From contig NZ_KB911583.1 in the NCBI RefSeq assembly GCF_000383615.1, positions 229,300 to 293,299 of the forward strand: DNA of 64,000 nucleotides, written 5' to 3'. The notes beneath the pieces were generated by a model. The model ran no database searches and was not told the origin of the DNA. It saw nothing but the letters and a program-made list of their open reading frames with translations. This DNA comes from Streptomyces canus 299MFChir4.1 (GTDB taxonomy: Bacteria; Actinomycetota; Actinomycetes; Streptomycetales; Streptomycetaceae). The position numbers and the translations under genes are program-made. Shown here in pieces: positions 41,019 to 50,218 of this stretch (positions within the stretch are counted from its first letter, which is position 1; every line of letters begins with the position of its first letter).

Positions 41019-41194
41019 AGTACTGCGCCCGATGCAGCGCCCGCATCTACCCGGACGAGCAGCAGATTCAGCACGACCACTCCTCTGCCTCAGGCGCTGG
41101 TATCACGGTGTACGCGCACCGTGGCCGGTGCCCGCGCAGGCGGACCCTGACCTCTCTCGCGTCGCGCGCCGACGAGCCGGTACGGGAGGGATGA
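41015..41194 (+). CDS. Small zinc-finger-like protein (59 aa)
   Basis: GTG 41015 in a GTGA overlap. MKYCARCSARIYPDEQQIQH is followed by HDHSSASGAGITVYAHRGRC, giving CxxC and H/C pairs. Ends in a basic stretch. Third gene of the small operon beginning at 40291. Confidence 0.5.
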   Translation: MKYCARCSARIYPDEQQIQHDHSSASGAGITVYAHRGRCPRRRTLTSLASRADEPVREG

Positions 41195-41230
41195 ACGGCC
41201 GCTCGTGCTCCCCCGCGGGAGCGGCCACGG

Positions 41231-41267
41231 CCCGCCGCCGGTGTCGGAGACCAGCGCCGGCGGCGGG
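41231..41267. terminator. Bidirectional terminator
   Basis: Perfect 11-bp stem (CCCGCCGCCGG / CCGGCGGCGGG), 15-base loop, between the plus-strand small operon (ends 41194) and the minus-strand XRE gene, whose stop codon directly abuts it. Confidence 0.72.
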
Positions 41268-41534
41268 TCAATCTTCCCTCTCAAGCAGTGTGGACAGCGG
41301 GACGTCCAGAGCGCGGGCAATTCGCAGGAGCGTCCGCGTCGTTGGGTTGCCGAGTCCTGACTCGGCGTCTTGGACAGCCCACCTGCTGACGCCGGCCGTC
41401 AGGTACAGCCATTCCTGGGTGCGGTTCTGCCGCTTGCGTTCGAGGCGGATGCGGTCAGCGATGGTGCGGAGTCGGTCCGCGAGCCAGGCGTCGTCAGGGT
41501 GATCGGGCACCCCGCCCACGCTTCTGGGGTACAT
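41268..41534 (-). CDS. XRE-family transcriptional regulator (88 aa)
   Basis: ATG 41534. HTH_XRE domain over residues 20-80: LADRLRTIADRIRLERKRQN, RTQEWLYLTAGVSRWAVQDA, ESGLGNPTTRTLLRIARALD, with the final VPLSTLLERED helix. A small stand-alone DNA-binding protein. The 190 bases upstream are AT-rich for the region (GGCATTTTTAGATCAAGG; AATAAAACAC) and separate it from the gene at 41724, so they probably hold both promoters. Confidence 0.8.
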   Translation of the reverse strand: MYPRSVGGVPDHPDDAWLADRLRTIADRIRLERKRQNRTQEWLYLTAGVSRWAVQDAESGLGNPTTRTLLRIARALDVPLSTLLERED

Positions 41535-41723
41535 GATCGCGAGTCAGCACGGTAAACCAGGCATTTTTAGATCAAGGAGTCTGGTGTCGCGCAAGCCCCA
41601 GGTGAATAAAACACCCGTTCGGATGATGTGATCTTTGGCCTATTGTCAACGCACGCAGTGTAGGCAAACGATTACAGCACCCCTCAGGCACCCGTTCCGC
41701 CCACCGCACGTATCAGGTGACAA

Positions 41724-41927
41724 ATGACGCACGAGCATGCTCCTACACATGGGCACCTCACCGAGGGGCAGAAGACGCGAATCGAATTCGCCCGCCGCGA
41801 CCTTGAAGACGCACGCGCGCAGGACCTCGGACGCCTGGACGCGGCCGGCCTCATCCTCCTCGTCGAGCGGATGCGTGGCCGCCTCGGAGACATCCTCGAC
41901 CTCGTCAACGAAGTCACCGCCGACTGA
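41724..41927 (+). CDS. Small conserved-looking protein (67 aa)
   Basis: ATG 41724 after an AT-rich promoter region. A helical protein: LTEGQKTRIEFARRDLEDAR and AGLILLVERMRGRLGDILDL, with a His-rich N-terminus (THEHAPTHGH) that could bind metal. Function unknown. Its own terminator follows at 41949. Confidence 0.6.
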   Translation: MTHEHAPTHGHLTEGQKTRIEFARRDLEDARAQDLGRLDAAGLILLVERMRGRLGDILDLVNEVTAD

Positions 41928-41948
41928 AAACCCCTGATCAACGATTAA

Positions 41949-41985
41949 GCCGGGTCCGCTGCCACCCCCGTGCAGCGGACCCGGC
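41949..41985 (+). terminator. Strong intrinsic terminator
   Basis: Perfect 14-bp stem (GCCGGGTCCGCTGC / GCAGCGGACCCGGC) with a 9-base loop, 22 bases after the stop of the 41724 gene. It insulates the accessory region from the host protease genes. Confidence 0.78.
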
Positions 41986-42104
41986 AGGCCGGGTACGTAT
42001 CTCGGTGCCCCTAAGCACTACCTTCCCCCGAAGGCTACGTACTTCCGGCCATTCCCCCGGCGCCGGACAGTGGTCCAGCCTCGCCCGTGCGGCCTGTCGT
42101 GCTG

Positions 42105-43190
42105 TCACCAGCACATGACCGCGGTTTCCCCCGAACCCCACGCGGAGTACAGGCGTACACGGACGAAGTAGCGGCGGCCCTTCACGAGACGGGCCCTAAT
42201 CACGGCGTTGTGCGGAGTGCCTCCGTCGTCCCGGCCGGAGAGATAGCGGGGTTCCCCGTCCCGCTCCTCGAAGACCACGACCACGCTGTCGCCGTCGCCG
42301 AAGGTGCCCACGGTGTACTCGCGGGTCTCCGGCGGTTCCACGGTGAAGTCGGCCTGCTCACCCGGGCCGAGCCCGAGCGGCGCGGACCGGAAGGGCACCA
42401 GCGCCGGCGGCCGGCTCGGCTGGGCCGGCGGGTACCAGCGCAGGACGTACTCCTTGTCGGCGGCCGACAGCGAGCCGGGCGGGTTGAGGCCCGCACGGTA
42501 CTGCTCCGGCTCCAGGATGAGCCCCGCCTCGAAGGGATACTCCATGATCGACTGCGGGTCCCAGACGGAGCCGTTGACCTCGTCCGGGTCCAGCTTGCGC
42601 AGGATGTTGAAGCTGGTCCGTTCCCGGCTCCAGAAGTTCGGCGGGCCCGCCAGGTCGGCGTAGACGGCCTCGTCGTCCCAGTGGATGCCGGCGAACGGAC
42701 TCTGGTGCTCGTGCAGCATGCCCAGCGCGTGCCCGATCTCGTGCAGCGCCGTCCCGCGCTCCCCGGGCGCGGTCAGGTCCCAGCCGAAGTTCATGGTGCG
42801 TTCGTTCAGACCGACGAGGAGCGCGTCCTTGCCCACGGTCGACCAGGAGCCGTCGCCGATCTGGAACCCGATGCGCAGCTCGGCCTCCGAACGGTCGCCG
42901 ACCTCGGCGAACCTCACCCCGATCCCGAGGTCCTGCCACTCCTGGAAACACTCGCGCACCACGTCCCGCTGCTTCTCGTCCCCCACCCACGACACCCGGC
43001 GGGACTGACCGGTCCCCGGAACCGGGATGACCGACCCGTCGGTATCGCCGTCGAAGAAGCAGTAGTGCAGGACCGTGCTGTTGACCCACATCCGGCTGCC
43101 GCCGATGAGCGCACTCAGCCGCTCGGCGGCCAGTCCCGGCGCGAACGCCGGAGCCGACTGCTGCGCGAGGGAGCAGTAGCGTGCGGTCAT
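42105..43190 (-). CDS. Astacin-like zinc metalloprotease (M12A family)
   Basis: 361 residues from ATG 43190; the frame is open to 43295, but that would overlap the divergent regulator. The zinc site HEIGHALGMLHEHQSP fits HExxHxxGxxHE, and the PQSIMEYPF region supplies the Met-turn (SIMEY). The front part (ALIGGSRMWVNSTVLHYCFF, RECFQEWQDLGIGVRF) matches secreted astacins/matrixin-like enzymes. A beta-rich C-terminal domain (ADFTVEPPETREYTVGTFGD) may bind substrate. No signal peptide visible, so export is uncertain. Confidence 0.82.
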   Translation of the reverse strand: MTARYCSLAQQSAPAFAPGLAAERLSALIGGSRMWVNSTVLHYCFFDGDTDGSVIPVPGTGQSRRVSWVGDEKQRDVVRECFQEWQDLGIGVRFAEVGDRSEAELRIGFQIGDGSWSTVGKDALLVGLNERTMNFGWDLTAPGERGTALHEIGHALGMLHEHQSPFAGIHWDDEAVYADLAGPPNFWSRERTSFNILRKLDPDEVNGSVWDPQSIMEYPFEAGLILEPEQYRAGLNPPGSLSAADKEYVLRWYPPAQPSRPPALVPFRSAPLGLGPGEQADFTVEPPETREYTVGTFGDGDSVVVVFEERDGEPRYLSGRDDGGTPHNAVIRARLVKGRRYFVRVRLYSAWGSGETAVMCW

Positions 43191-43285
43191 GGGGTTCAGC
43201 GTGCCGTCGGGCGTCCCGGACCGCCTGAGTCGGGGGCTACTCAAGTCCCCCTGTATCAGGACTGAGTAGCGCTGCTCTAGCTTCC

Positions 43286-45358
43286 GTGACGACATTCGAA
43301 CGGGACGCGAAGACCCTTGAGCTGCCCTGGCCGTTCACCGGGCGCGAGGAGGAACTCGACCTGGTCCGCGGGTCGGTGGCGGGAGGCCGGCACGGCATCG
43401 TGGTGACCGGACCGGCGGGGCGCGGCAAGACCCGACTGGTCACGGAGGCCGTGCGCGGCACCGACTGCGCCAGGGCCGCGGGTACGCCCGAGACCCGCGG
43501 CCTCCCGTTCGCCGCCTTCGCACACCTCCTCCCGGAGACCGTGTCCCTGCATCGCGCGGTCCAACTGCTGTCAGGGGTACGGATGTTGCTGGTCGACGAC
43601 GCCCATCTGCTCGACGACGCCTCGGCCGCCCTGGTCCACCAGCTCGCCGTGCACGGCCGCACCCGGCTCCTGGTCGTCGCCACCGACGGAACGCGGGCGC
43701 CGGGCGCGGTCTCCCGACTGTGGACCGGTGAACTGCTGCCGCGCCTCGCCCTGGAGCCGCTGCCGCGCGAGGAGACCGCGCGGTTGCTCGCGGCCGGTGC
43801 GGGCGGCCTGGAGGCCCTGACCGTCAACCGGCTGTACCGCCTCTGCCAGGGCGATCTGCGACTGTTGCGCGAACTCGTGGGAGCGGTGCGCGAGCAGGGG
43901 CTCCTGGAGCGCGTCGCGGACTCGGCCGAGTGGGAGTGGCGGGGACCGGTGCCGGTCACCGCGACCGTGCGCGAACGCGCCGGGGACCTCCTCGACCGCA
44001 CGGGTCCCGGTGAGCGCGAGACCCTGGACCGCCTGGCGTTCTGCGAGCCGCTCCCCGCGGACGCCGACACGCTCGACCTTGCCGCGCTCGAAGCCCTGGA
44101 GGGCGACGGCCTGGTCCACGTCGACGACCACGGCACCGCCCGCCTCGCCCACCCCCTCCACGGGCCGGTGCTGCGGGCAGCGGCCGGACGCCTCAGGGCC
44201 CGCCGCCTCGCCCCCACCCCGTCCGACCGCACGGCCGCGCTGGAGACCGAGACGGCCACGCTGACCCGGGCGATCGCCGAGACGGACGTACGGACCGTGC
44301 CGGCACCGGTGGGGGAGTGGCTGGTGAGCGAGGGTGTCGGCATCCCGGCCCCGCACGCCGCCGTACGAGCCCGCTTCGCCCGCCTGCGCGGCGAACTGCG
44401 GGAGGCCGCGTCCTGGGCGAGGGAGGGTCTGCGAGCCACCTCCGGTGACCTGCCCTGCGGCCTCGAACTCACCTTGGCGACGGCACAGTCGGGCGATCCG
44501 GGGCCGGTGGTGGCGCAGCCGGGTGACTCGGAGTCGGTGGTCACCGAGGCGGGCGATCCGGCGTCCGTGGTTCCGCAGACAGCCGACCCGGTGCCGGTGG
44601 TGACGCACGCGGGTGCCGACGACCGTCGATCGCCCGCCGCCTCGGCAGACGCCGGACCCGGAGATCTCGGCTCCGCCGGCTGCCGAAGGGACGCCGGTGC
44701 CAACCGCCCTTCGGACCCATCGGCCGGACCAGCTGGTCGACCCGCTCGGCCCGCCGCCGGCTCCGGCACCCCCCGACCCACGACCCCTACAGTCCCCTCA
44801 GCCGGCGCAGCCACCTGGTGGGCCGCCGCCCGCGGTGATCTCGACGCGGCTCTCGACGCGGTCGGTGCGGAGCCGTACGACGCCGTGCGCCTCGGCGCGC
44901 CCGACCGGGCCGTCGGCAGGCTGACCGGAGTCTTCGCCGCGCACGCCGACGCGCTCGCCCGGGGCGACGGGCTCGCCCTCGACGGTGCGGCCCAGGCACT
45001 GGAGGAGCGCGGTTTCCTGCTCTTCGCGGCGGAGGCGTACGCCCAGGCCTCGCAAGCGCACCGCGACCCTGGAGCGGCCCGCACCTCACGCACCCGCGCC
45101 GTCGCCCTGGCCCGCCGTTGTCAGGGCGCCCGCACCCCGGCCCTGTCCGGGCTGGTCCTCGGCGAACTCACCGCCCGCCAGCGGCAGATCGTCACCCTCG
45201 CGGCCGCCGGACTGAGCAACCGCCAGATCGCGGAGAAACTCACCCTGTCCGTCCGTACGGTCGGCAACCACCTCTACAGCGCGTACGCCCGCCTCGGCGC
45301 GAGCGACCGCGACGCCCTGCCGTGCCTGGTGGAGCTGCCGGAGGCACAGCCGGCCTGA
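43286..45358 (+). CDS. LuxR-family regulator with AAA/STAND N-terminal domain (LAL-like)
   Basis: 690 residues from GTG 43286. N-terminal ATPase-like domain: FTGREEELDLVRGSVAGGRH, Walker A GPAGRGKTR, and VRMLLVDDAHLLDD as Walker B. The C-terminal 65 residues are a LuxR HTH (GELTARQRQIVTLAAAGLSN, RQIAEKLTLSVRTVGNHL). The middle holds a low-complexity repeat of about 10 residues (GDPGPVVAQPG, DSESVVTEAG, DPASVVPQTA, DPVPVVTHAG). Shorter than typical LAL regulators (about 900). Divergent from the astacin gene, whose promoter it probably shares. Confidence 0.85.
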   Translation: MTTFERDAKTLELPWPFTGREEELDLVRGSVAGGRHGIVVTGPAGRGKTRLVTEAVRGTDCARAAGTPETRGLPFAAFAHLLPETVSLHRAVQLLSGVRMLLVDDAHLLDDASAALVHQLAVHGRTRLLVVATDGTRAPGAVSRLWTGELLPRLALEPLPREETARLLAAGAGGLEALTVNRLYRLCQGDLRLLRELVGAVREQGLLERVADSAEWEWRGPVPVTATVRERAGDLLDRTGPGERETLDRLAFCEPLPADADTLDLAALEALEGDGLVHVDDHGTARLAHPLHGPVLRAAAGRLRARRLAPTPSDRTAALETETATLTRAIAETDVRTVPAPVGEWLVSEGVGIPAPHAAVRARFARLRGELREAASWAREGLRATSGDLPCGLELTLATAQSGDPGPVVAQPGDSESVVTEAGDPASVVPQTADPVPVVTHAGADDRRSPAASADAGPGDLGSAGCRRDAGANRPSDPSAGPAGRPARPAAGSGTPRPTTPTVPSAGAATWWAAARGDLDAALDAVGAEPYDAVRLGAPDRAVGRLTGVFAAHADALARGDGLALDGAAQALEERGFLLFAAEAYAQASQAHRDPGAARTSRTRAVALARRCQGARTPALSGLVLGELTARQRQIVTLAAAGLSNRQIAEKLTLSVRTVGNHLYSAYARLGASDRDALPCLVELPEAQPA

Positions 45359-45373
45359 GCCGAACCCCGGACC

Positions 45374-45419
45374 GGGGCGGTCTGACCCCCAGTATTCGGG
45401 GGAGGGGTCAGGCCGCCCC
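45374..45419. terminator. Bidirectional terminator
   Basis: 16-bp arms (GGGGCGGTCTGACCCC and GGGGTCAGGCCGCCCC) pair with one wobble, 14-base loop with a CCC/GGG inner pairing. It lies between the converging LuxR (ends 45358) and CHAT (ends 45440) genes. Confidence 0.78.
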
Positions 45420-45439
45420 ACACACCGCCGTGGCGCGGC

Positions 45440-48046
45440 TCACGCCGCCCCGAACGCCGAGAACGCCCACCCCGTCGCCTGATGCACCGAGTCCCCCGGC
45501 AGCGAGGCCCGCGCGTCGCGTAGCGCCTCCGCCATGGACGCCCCCGCACCGAGCCCCTTGTGCAGCGTGAGCATCAGCGGCACCACCGCCTCGTCGTTGA
45601 CCGGCGCGCTGCACGCCACCACTCCCGCCGTGCCCAGCGGCAGCAGCGCGGTGACCAGGCCGAGCAGCTCGTCCGCGCCGACCGAGGCGAACCGGGCCGT
45701 GTCGCAGCAGGACAGGATGATCCGGTACGGACTGCGGTCCAGGCGCTCGAAGTCGTGGACGATGAGCGGCCCGTCGGCCATCCGCAGCGACGAGAACAGC
45801 GGGCTGTCCGCACGGAACGTGCCGTGCGCGGCGATGTGCGCCAGCGCCGCCCCGTCCAGCTCCTCCAGCACCCGCGGCACGCGCGCGTCGTCGTACTCCA
45901 AGACCGTCGCGGAGCCGTGCCGCCCGGCCAGTTCGGGCACCTCGGCGCCCCCGGTCGCGAGCCCCGGTCCGCGGACGAGCACCTGGCGTCCGCTCGGCGG
46001 CGGCGCGGTCTCCCTCGCCCGCAGCCAGCTGCTCGCCGACGGCGACACGCTGAACACCCGCTCCCGCAGCGAGGGCAGCAGCGCCCACGGCACCTGGTGC
46101 AGCCGCCCCGGCGGCACCACCACGACCGGGCCGGACCCGAGTTGCGCCGCGGCCGGCCCGAGCAGCAGCTCCTCCAGCCGCCGCCCGGCCGCCTCCACCA
46201 CCGGAAGCCGAGCCTCCGCCCCCGGGTGGGCCAGTCGCCTGAGCCCCGCCTGGACGTGCTCCGCCTCCCGCTCGGCGTCGGCGAGCAGCCCGCCCTCGAA
46301 CCGCCGTACCCGGCCCTGCGCGCACAGCAGCACCTGGACCCGGCCGTCGAGCACGGCGAGTTCGACCAGCCGGACGTCGTCACCGAGCCGTTCGAGCAGC
46401 CTGCCGGGGTCGAACCGGTAGCCGTCGCCAGGAGCGTCGCCGCGCATATGGAGGGTCCGGGAGCGGATCTCGCGTTCCAGGCGCCGCTGTTCACGCTCCA
46501 GCGTCGGCACCGGCCGGCCCTCCATCCGGGACCCCTCCGCGCGTGCCGCTATCTCCCGGAAGGCGGTGAGGTCGCTGAGCAGCGCCGGGTCGGCCGGCGG
46601 GCGGGTCGGCGGCGCGGACAGCACGGTGGCCCGCCAGCGTTCGCTCCACACCAGCAGCCGTCGCGGCCCGCCCGACGCGAGCGAGGCCCGCGCGGCGAGC
46701 CCGGCGAGCTCGGCGCCCTGCGCGGTGGCCCGCGCCCGCAGCTCCGAGGCGCCCAGGGTCGTACGGTGAGCGTCGAGGACGTCCAGGCCGCGGCGACAGG
46801 CTTCCAGCACCCGCCGGTCGGAGCCCGCGGCCCGCGCCCACAGCGCCTGCGCGGCCCATCCCGTCATCCGCGCCAGCGGCGGCCCGCTGCGCCGGCTGCG
46901 GGCCGCCACCTCCAGGTGCCGTCGGGCATCCTCCCGCCACCCCAGGCCGAGCGCGATCCGGCCCGCCAGCAGCGAGGCCTCCGGGGCGGCGGGCGCGCCG
47001 AAGGAGGCCAGCCGGTCGGCGACCGCCGCCGCGTCCGCGACCAGCCGGCCCGAGCCGCGCCCGGCGGCGACCCGGGCCTCGATCAGCACCAGCCTGGCAT
47101 GCGTCTCCCACCAGGTGCGCCGCTGCCCGGCGAACAGCCGTACCGCCATGTCGGCGCGCGCGATCGCGGTGTGCGCGTCCCCCGCGTGCCGGGCCGCCCG
47201 CGCGGCGGCGAGCAGCAGTTCCGCCTTGAGGGTGGACTGTCCGCCGATGCCGTCGAGGACCTTGATCGCCGCGTCCGCCTCCGCGAGCGCCTCCGGAGCG
47301 AGCCCCGCGGCCATCAGCACCTCGCAGCGCCGGACGGTGAGCATGAACGTCGGCGTGCCGAGCTTGGCGTACCGCTCCTGCGCCTCGTCGAGCAGCCGCA
47401 GCGCGGCGGGAATGTCCCCCGACCGGTAGGCGGCGAGCCCCCGGCTCTCCACCGCGTCGGCCTTGTCGTGCTCCTGGCCCGTGGTGTCCCACAACGCCTC
47501 CGCCGCCGTGAAGTCGGCGTCCGCCCGCTCCACCGCCCCGAGCGCCAGATGCACGGTGGCCCGCAGGGTCAGCGCCCGCGCCGTCCAGATCACGTCGTCC
47601 GCCTGCCGCAGCACCGGAACCGCCCGCCGTACGTCCTCCAGCGCCGCCCGGTGATGCCCGAGCACCCACGAGGCGTAGGCCCGCCGGAACAGGACGCGCG
47701 CGCGGGTGTGGCCGCTGCTGACCTCGACACCGCGCTCCAGTGCCGCGAGCCCCTGCCGGGTGCGCCCCGCGTGCACCAGTGCCACCCCGAGCGCGGCCAG
47801 TACGTCCGCCTCCCGGTCCGCGGACTCCGAGCGGGCCGCGAGGTCGCGGGCCCGGCGCAGATGGTCCAGGGCGAGCCGCATGTCGCCCCAGTCGCGCTGC
47901 CAGATGCCGATGACCTGGTGGGCGACGGAGGCGTGCAGCGGTGAGGGATCCGAGCCGAGTACTTCCTCTGCCCTCGCCAGCGCCTGGTTGGGCGCGGCGA
48001 ACACCATCGGCAGCATTTCGAGAACCGAGTCGCTTCCCGCTGTCAC
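45440..48046 (-). CDS. TPR-CHAT caspase-like protease
   Basis: About 868 residues if it starts at GTG 48046; GTG 48082 and internal ATG codons are alternatives and no clear ribosome site decides. N-terminal 450 residues are TPR-like helices (ALDHLRRARDLAARSESADR; RALTLRATVHLALGAVERAD; AALRLLDEAQERYAKLGTP). The C-terminal CHAT domain has the catalytic His741 (ALAHIAAHGTFRADSPLF) and Cys781 (RIILSCCDTARFASVGADEL), with LGLVTALLPLGTAGVVACSA and the final GWAFSAFGA motif. CHAT is a clan-CD caspase-type cysteine protease. It is divergent to the subtilisin/sigma operon, strongly suggesting joint function. Confidence 0.88.
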   Translation of the reverse strand: MTAGSDSVLEMLPMVFAAPNQALARAEEVLGSDPSPLHASVAHQVIGIWQRDWGDMRLALDHLRRARDLAARSESADREADVLAALGVALVHAGRTRQGLAALERGVEVSSGHTRARVLFRRAYASWVLGHHRAALEDVRRAVPVLRQADDVIWTARALTLRATVHLALGAVERADADFTAAEALWDTTGQEHDKADAVESRGLAAYRSGDIPAALRLLDEAQERYAKLGTPTFMLTVRRCEVLMAAGLAPEALAEADAAIKVLDGIGGQSTLKAELLLAAARAARHAGDAHTAIARADMAVRLFAGQRRTWWETHARLVLIEARVAAGRGSGRLVADAAAVADRLASFGAPAAPEASLLAGRIALGLGWREDARRHLEVAARSRRSGPPLARMTGWAAQALWARAAGSDRRVLEACRRGLDVLDAHRTTLGASELRARATAQGAELAGLAARASLASGGPRRLLVWSERWRATVLSAPPTRPPADPALLSDLTAFREIAARAEGSRMEGRPVPTLEREQRRLEREIRSRTLHMRGDAPGDGYRFDPGRLLERLGDDVRLVELAVLDGRVQVLLCAQGRVRRFEGGLLADAEREAEHVQAGLRRLAHPGAEARLPVVEAAGRRLEELLLGPAAAQLGSGPVVVVPPGRLHQVPWALLPSLRERVFSVSPSASSWLRARETAPPPSGRQVLVRGPGLATGGAEVPELAGRHGSATVLEYDDARVPRVLEELDGAALAHIAAHGTFRADSPLFSSLRMADGPLIVHDFERLDRSPYRIILSCCDTARFASVGADELLGLVTALLPLGTAGVVACSAPVNDEAVVPLMLTLHKGLGAGASMAEALRDARASLPGDSVHQATGWAFSAFGAA

Positions 48047-48155
48047 TCCATGGATGGTAGTGGCCCAGGTAGCAGGCCACACAGGTTTGGCGCTGTATCA
48101 ATCACCGGACCCGCGGCTCTGACTGACGACCGCCGCCTCAGTGGGAGGACACGCC

Positions 48156-49583
48156 ATGGCACCTCAGCGATTCCACGAGCAGTTCGACCAGATCCAGCGC
48201 TCCATGCCCGACGTCCCGCTGGCCCTCGGACCCGACGACGCCTCGGAGTTCATCTACGAGAAGGGCGTGGTCCTGGCCCGCGACGGCCGCGAGGCGGCAC
48301 TCGTCGAGGAGACCGTCCGCACCCACTTCACCGAGGCGACCGGTCTGACCGGCGACTACGTGCAGCGGGACAGCCCCGAGACCAACCGCTCGGGCATCAC
48401 CCGCATCAAGGTCGGCGACCCGGGCCACGGCGACCGGCGCGGCGACCGTGCCGTCACTCACGCCCTGCGCGCCATGAGCGAGCGCGAGGGACGCGCCGGA
48501 CACCGCCTGGTCAGCCGCAACCACGTGGTGTCGATCGCGGTCAACTCCTGCCCCGGCGACGAGCCCGTGCCCGCCGCGCTCAGCCAGGGCACCAACCCGG
48601 CCCCCGCGGAAGCGGGTTATGACCCCGACACCTCCGTGGGAGTCCTGGTCGTCGACAACGGCCTCACCCACGACCACGCGCTCGTCCCGCTGCTCGCCCA
48701 TGTCGAGGGCGACCTGCACGGCACCGAGACCGACGCGGCCGGCAACCTCCTCCAGTACGTCGGCCACGGCACGTTCATCGCCGGTGTCCTCGCGGCCGTC
48801 GCGCCCAACACCGACATCACCGTCCGCAACACCCTCAACGACGCGGGCGCCATCCTGGAGTCCGAGCTCGGCGAGAAGCTCTTCGAGGCGGTCGCCGACG
48901 GCTGGCCCGACATCATCAGCCTCTCCGCGGGCACCTCCAACGGCCGCCCCGACGGACTGCTCGGCCTGGACGCCTTCATGCAGGAACTGCGCGCCCACGG
49001 CACCCTGTTGGTCGCCGCGGCCGGCAACAACGCCAGCGCCACCCCCTTCTGGCCCGCCGCCTACGCCGACCTGCCCGAGTACCAGGGCGTCGTCCTGTCG
49101 GTCGGCGCGCTGCGCGGCGACGGCGAGTTCGGCGCCTGCTTCAGCAACCACGGCTCCTGGGTGAACGTCTACGCTCCCGGCGAGCGCCTCACCAGCGCCC
49201 TCACCGGCTTCGACGCACCGGTGCCCTACCTCTACCAGCACTCCACCTACGAGGCATGCCGGTACGGCTTCACCTACGTGTGCACCTGTCAGTCCCCTTC
49301 CCACGTCGGCGTGTTGAGCGAGGACGGCAGCACCGCCAAGCCGGACCAGGTGATGTTCGAGGGGTACGCGCACTGGAGCGGCACCTCCTTCGCGACGCCG
49401 GTCGTGGCAGGTCTGGTCGCCGCCCACATGACCGCGAACAAGGAGACCGACCCGCGCGCCGCCCGGCAGCAACTGCTCGCCGCGAACACGCAGTTCGCCG
49501 AAGTGCGCGGGGCGCACGTACCGGCGCTGAAGCCGGCCGGCTGGCGCCCGGTGCCCGTCGTGCAGCGCCCGGTCGGCGCATGA
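48156..49583 (+). CDS. Subtilisin-like serine protease (S8 family), apparently cytosolic
   Basis: 475 residues from ATG 48156 with GGAGG eight bases upstream. Catalytic triad: Asp167 (VLVVDNGL), His204 (VGHGTFIAG), Ser411 (WSGTSFATPVVAGLVAAHM), plus an oxyanion Asn in VAAAGNNASATPFW. The N-terminal 160 residues are a non-signal domain (MAPQRFHEQFDQIQRSM), so the enzyme is likely intracellular or exported by other means. A Cys-rich insertion lies at about 365-380 (YEACRYGFTYVCTCQSP). The stop overlaps a possible start of the sigma gene, and a CHAT protease is divergent, so the set probably works together. Confidence 0.92.
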   Translation: MAPQRFHEQFDQIQRSMPDVPLALGPDDASEFIYEKGVVLARDGREAALVEETVRTHFTEATGLTGDYVQRDSPETNRSGITRIKVGDPGHGDRRGDRAVTHALRAMSEREGRAGHRLVSRNHVVSIAVNSCPGDEPVPAALSQGTNPAPAEAGYDPDTSVGVLVVDNGLTHDHALVPLLAHVEGDLHGTETDAAGNLLQYVGHGTFIAGVLAAVAPNTDITVRNTLNDAGAILESELGEKLFEAVADGWPDIISLSAGTSNGRPDGLLGLDAFMQELRAHGTLLVAAAGNNASATPFWPAAYADLPEYQGVVLSVGALRGDGEFGACFSNHGSWVNVYAPGERLTSALTGFDAPVPYLYQHSTYEACRYGFTYVCTCQSPSHVGVLSEDGSTAKPDQVMFEGYAHWSGTSFATPVVAGLVAAHMTANKETDPRAARQQLLAANTQFAEVRGAHVPALKPAGWRPVPVVQRPVGA

Positions 49584-49642
49584 GGGCCGGAGTGCCCCCT
49601 TCCACGGCGTACGATGACTTGCCGTACACGAGGGGTGGGACC

Positions 49643-50218
49643 GTGGACCGAGCAGATGTCGGTGCGCTGGTCCAGTCCGCCGTCGACGGTGACGCGGCGG
49701 CCTGGAAGGCGCTCGTGGAAGGGCTGAGCCCACTGGTGTGGGCGGTGGTGCGCGCGCACCGGCTCTCCGACGCCGACGCGCACGAGGTGTACCAGACCGT
49801 GTGGTTCCGCTTCGCCCAGCACCTCGGGCGCATCCGCGAACCGGACAAGGCCAAGTCCTGGCTGGCGAGCACGGCACGCCACGAGTGCCTGAAGGTGCTC
49901 AAGGGCCTGAGGCGGCTGACCGTCACGGACGATCCGCGGCTCCTCGACCGGATCAGCGAGGACCTGACGCCCGAGCAGTCGTTCATCGACTCCGAGGAGG
50001 CCGCCGCCCAGAGCGAGCGCGTCCGGCACCTGTGGCAGGAGCTCGAGGAACTCGGCGAGCGCTGCCGGCAGTTGCTGCGCATCCTGATGGCCTCGCCGAA
50101 GCCCGGCTACCAGGAGGTGTCCGCCGCTCTGGGCATCGCGGTGGGCAGTATCGGACCACTGCGCCAGCGCTGCCTCAGGCGGCTGCGGGCGCGGCTCGAA
50201 GCCCGGGGGGCGGTATGA
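49643..50218 (+). CDS. ECF-type RNA polymerase sigma factor
   Basis: 191 residues from GTG 49643 with GGGGTGGGA upstream; ATG 49580 in the same frame overlaps the subtilisin stop and is the alternative. Region 2: VWAVVRAHRLSDADAHEVYQ, TVWFRFAQHLGRIREPDKAK, SWLASTARHECLKVLKGLRR. Region 4: LGERCRQLLRILMASPKPGY, QEVSAALGIAVGSIGPLRQR, CLRRLRARL. No long C-terminal extension. Its stop overlaps the next gene, so the two are co-translated, the usual layout of an ECF sigma and its partner/anti-sigma. Confidence 0.88.
   Translation: MDRADVGALVQSAVDGDAAAWKALVEGLSPLVWAVVRAHRLSDADAHEVYQTVWFRFAQHLGRIREPDKAKSWLASTARHECLKVLKGLRRLTVTDDPRLLDRISEDLTPEQSFIDSEEAAAQSERVRHLWQELEELGERCRQLLRILMASPKPGYQEVSAALGIAVGSIGPLRQRCLRRLRARLEARGAV

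Noticed and set aside
1..42000. Integrase and tRNA-type attachment site
   Set aside because: No tyrosine or serine recombinase motifs and no tRNA cloverleaf seen. They may lie left of position 1.
43190..43295. Upstream start for the astacin-like protease at 43295
   Set aside because: It would overlap the divergent regulator start and adds a Ser/Arg-rich stretch with no signal peptide.
43237..45093. A 618-codon minus-strand frame covering the LuxR regulator
   Set aside because: It is the complementary shadow of the regulator gene. It has Ser/Arg/Pro-rich composition, no domain, and the opposite strand carries Walker A and LuxR motifs.
45560..47944. A 794-codon plus-strand frame opposite the CHAT gene
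   Set aside because: Arg/Gln/Pro-rich translation without any motif; the minus strand has conserved TPR and CHAT residues.
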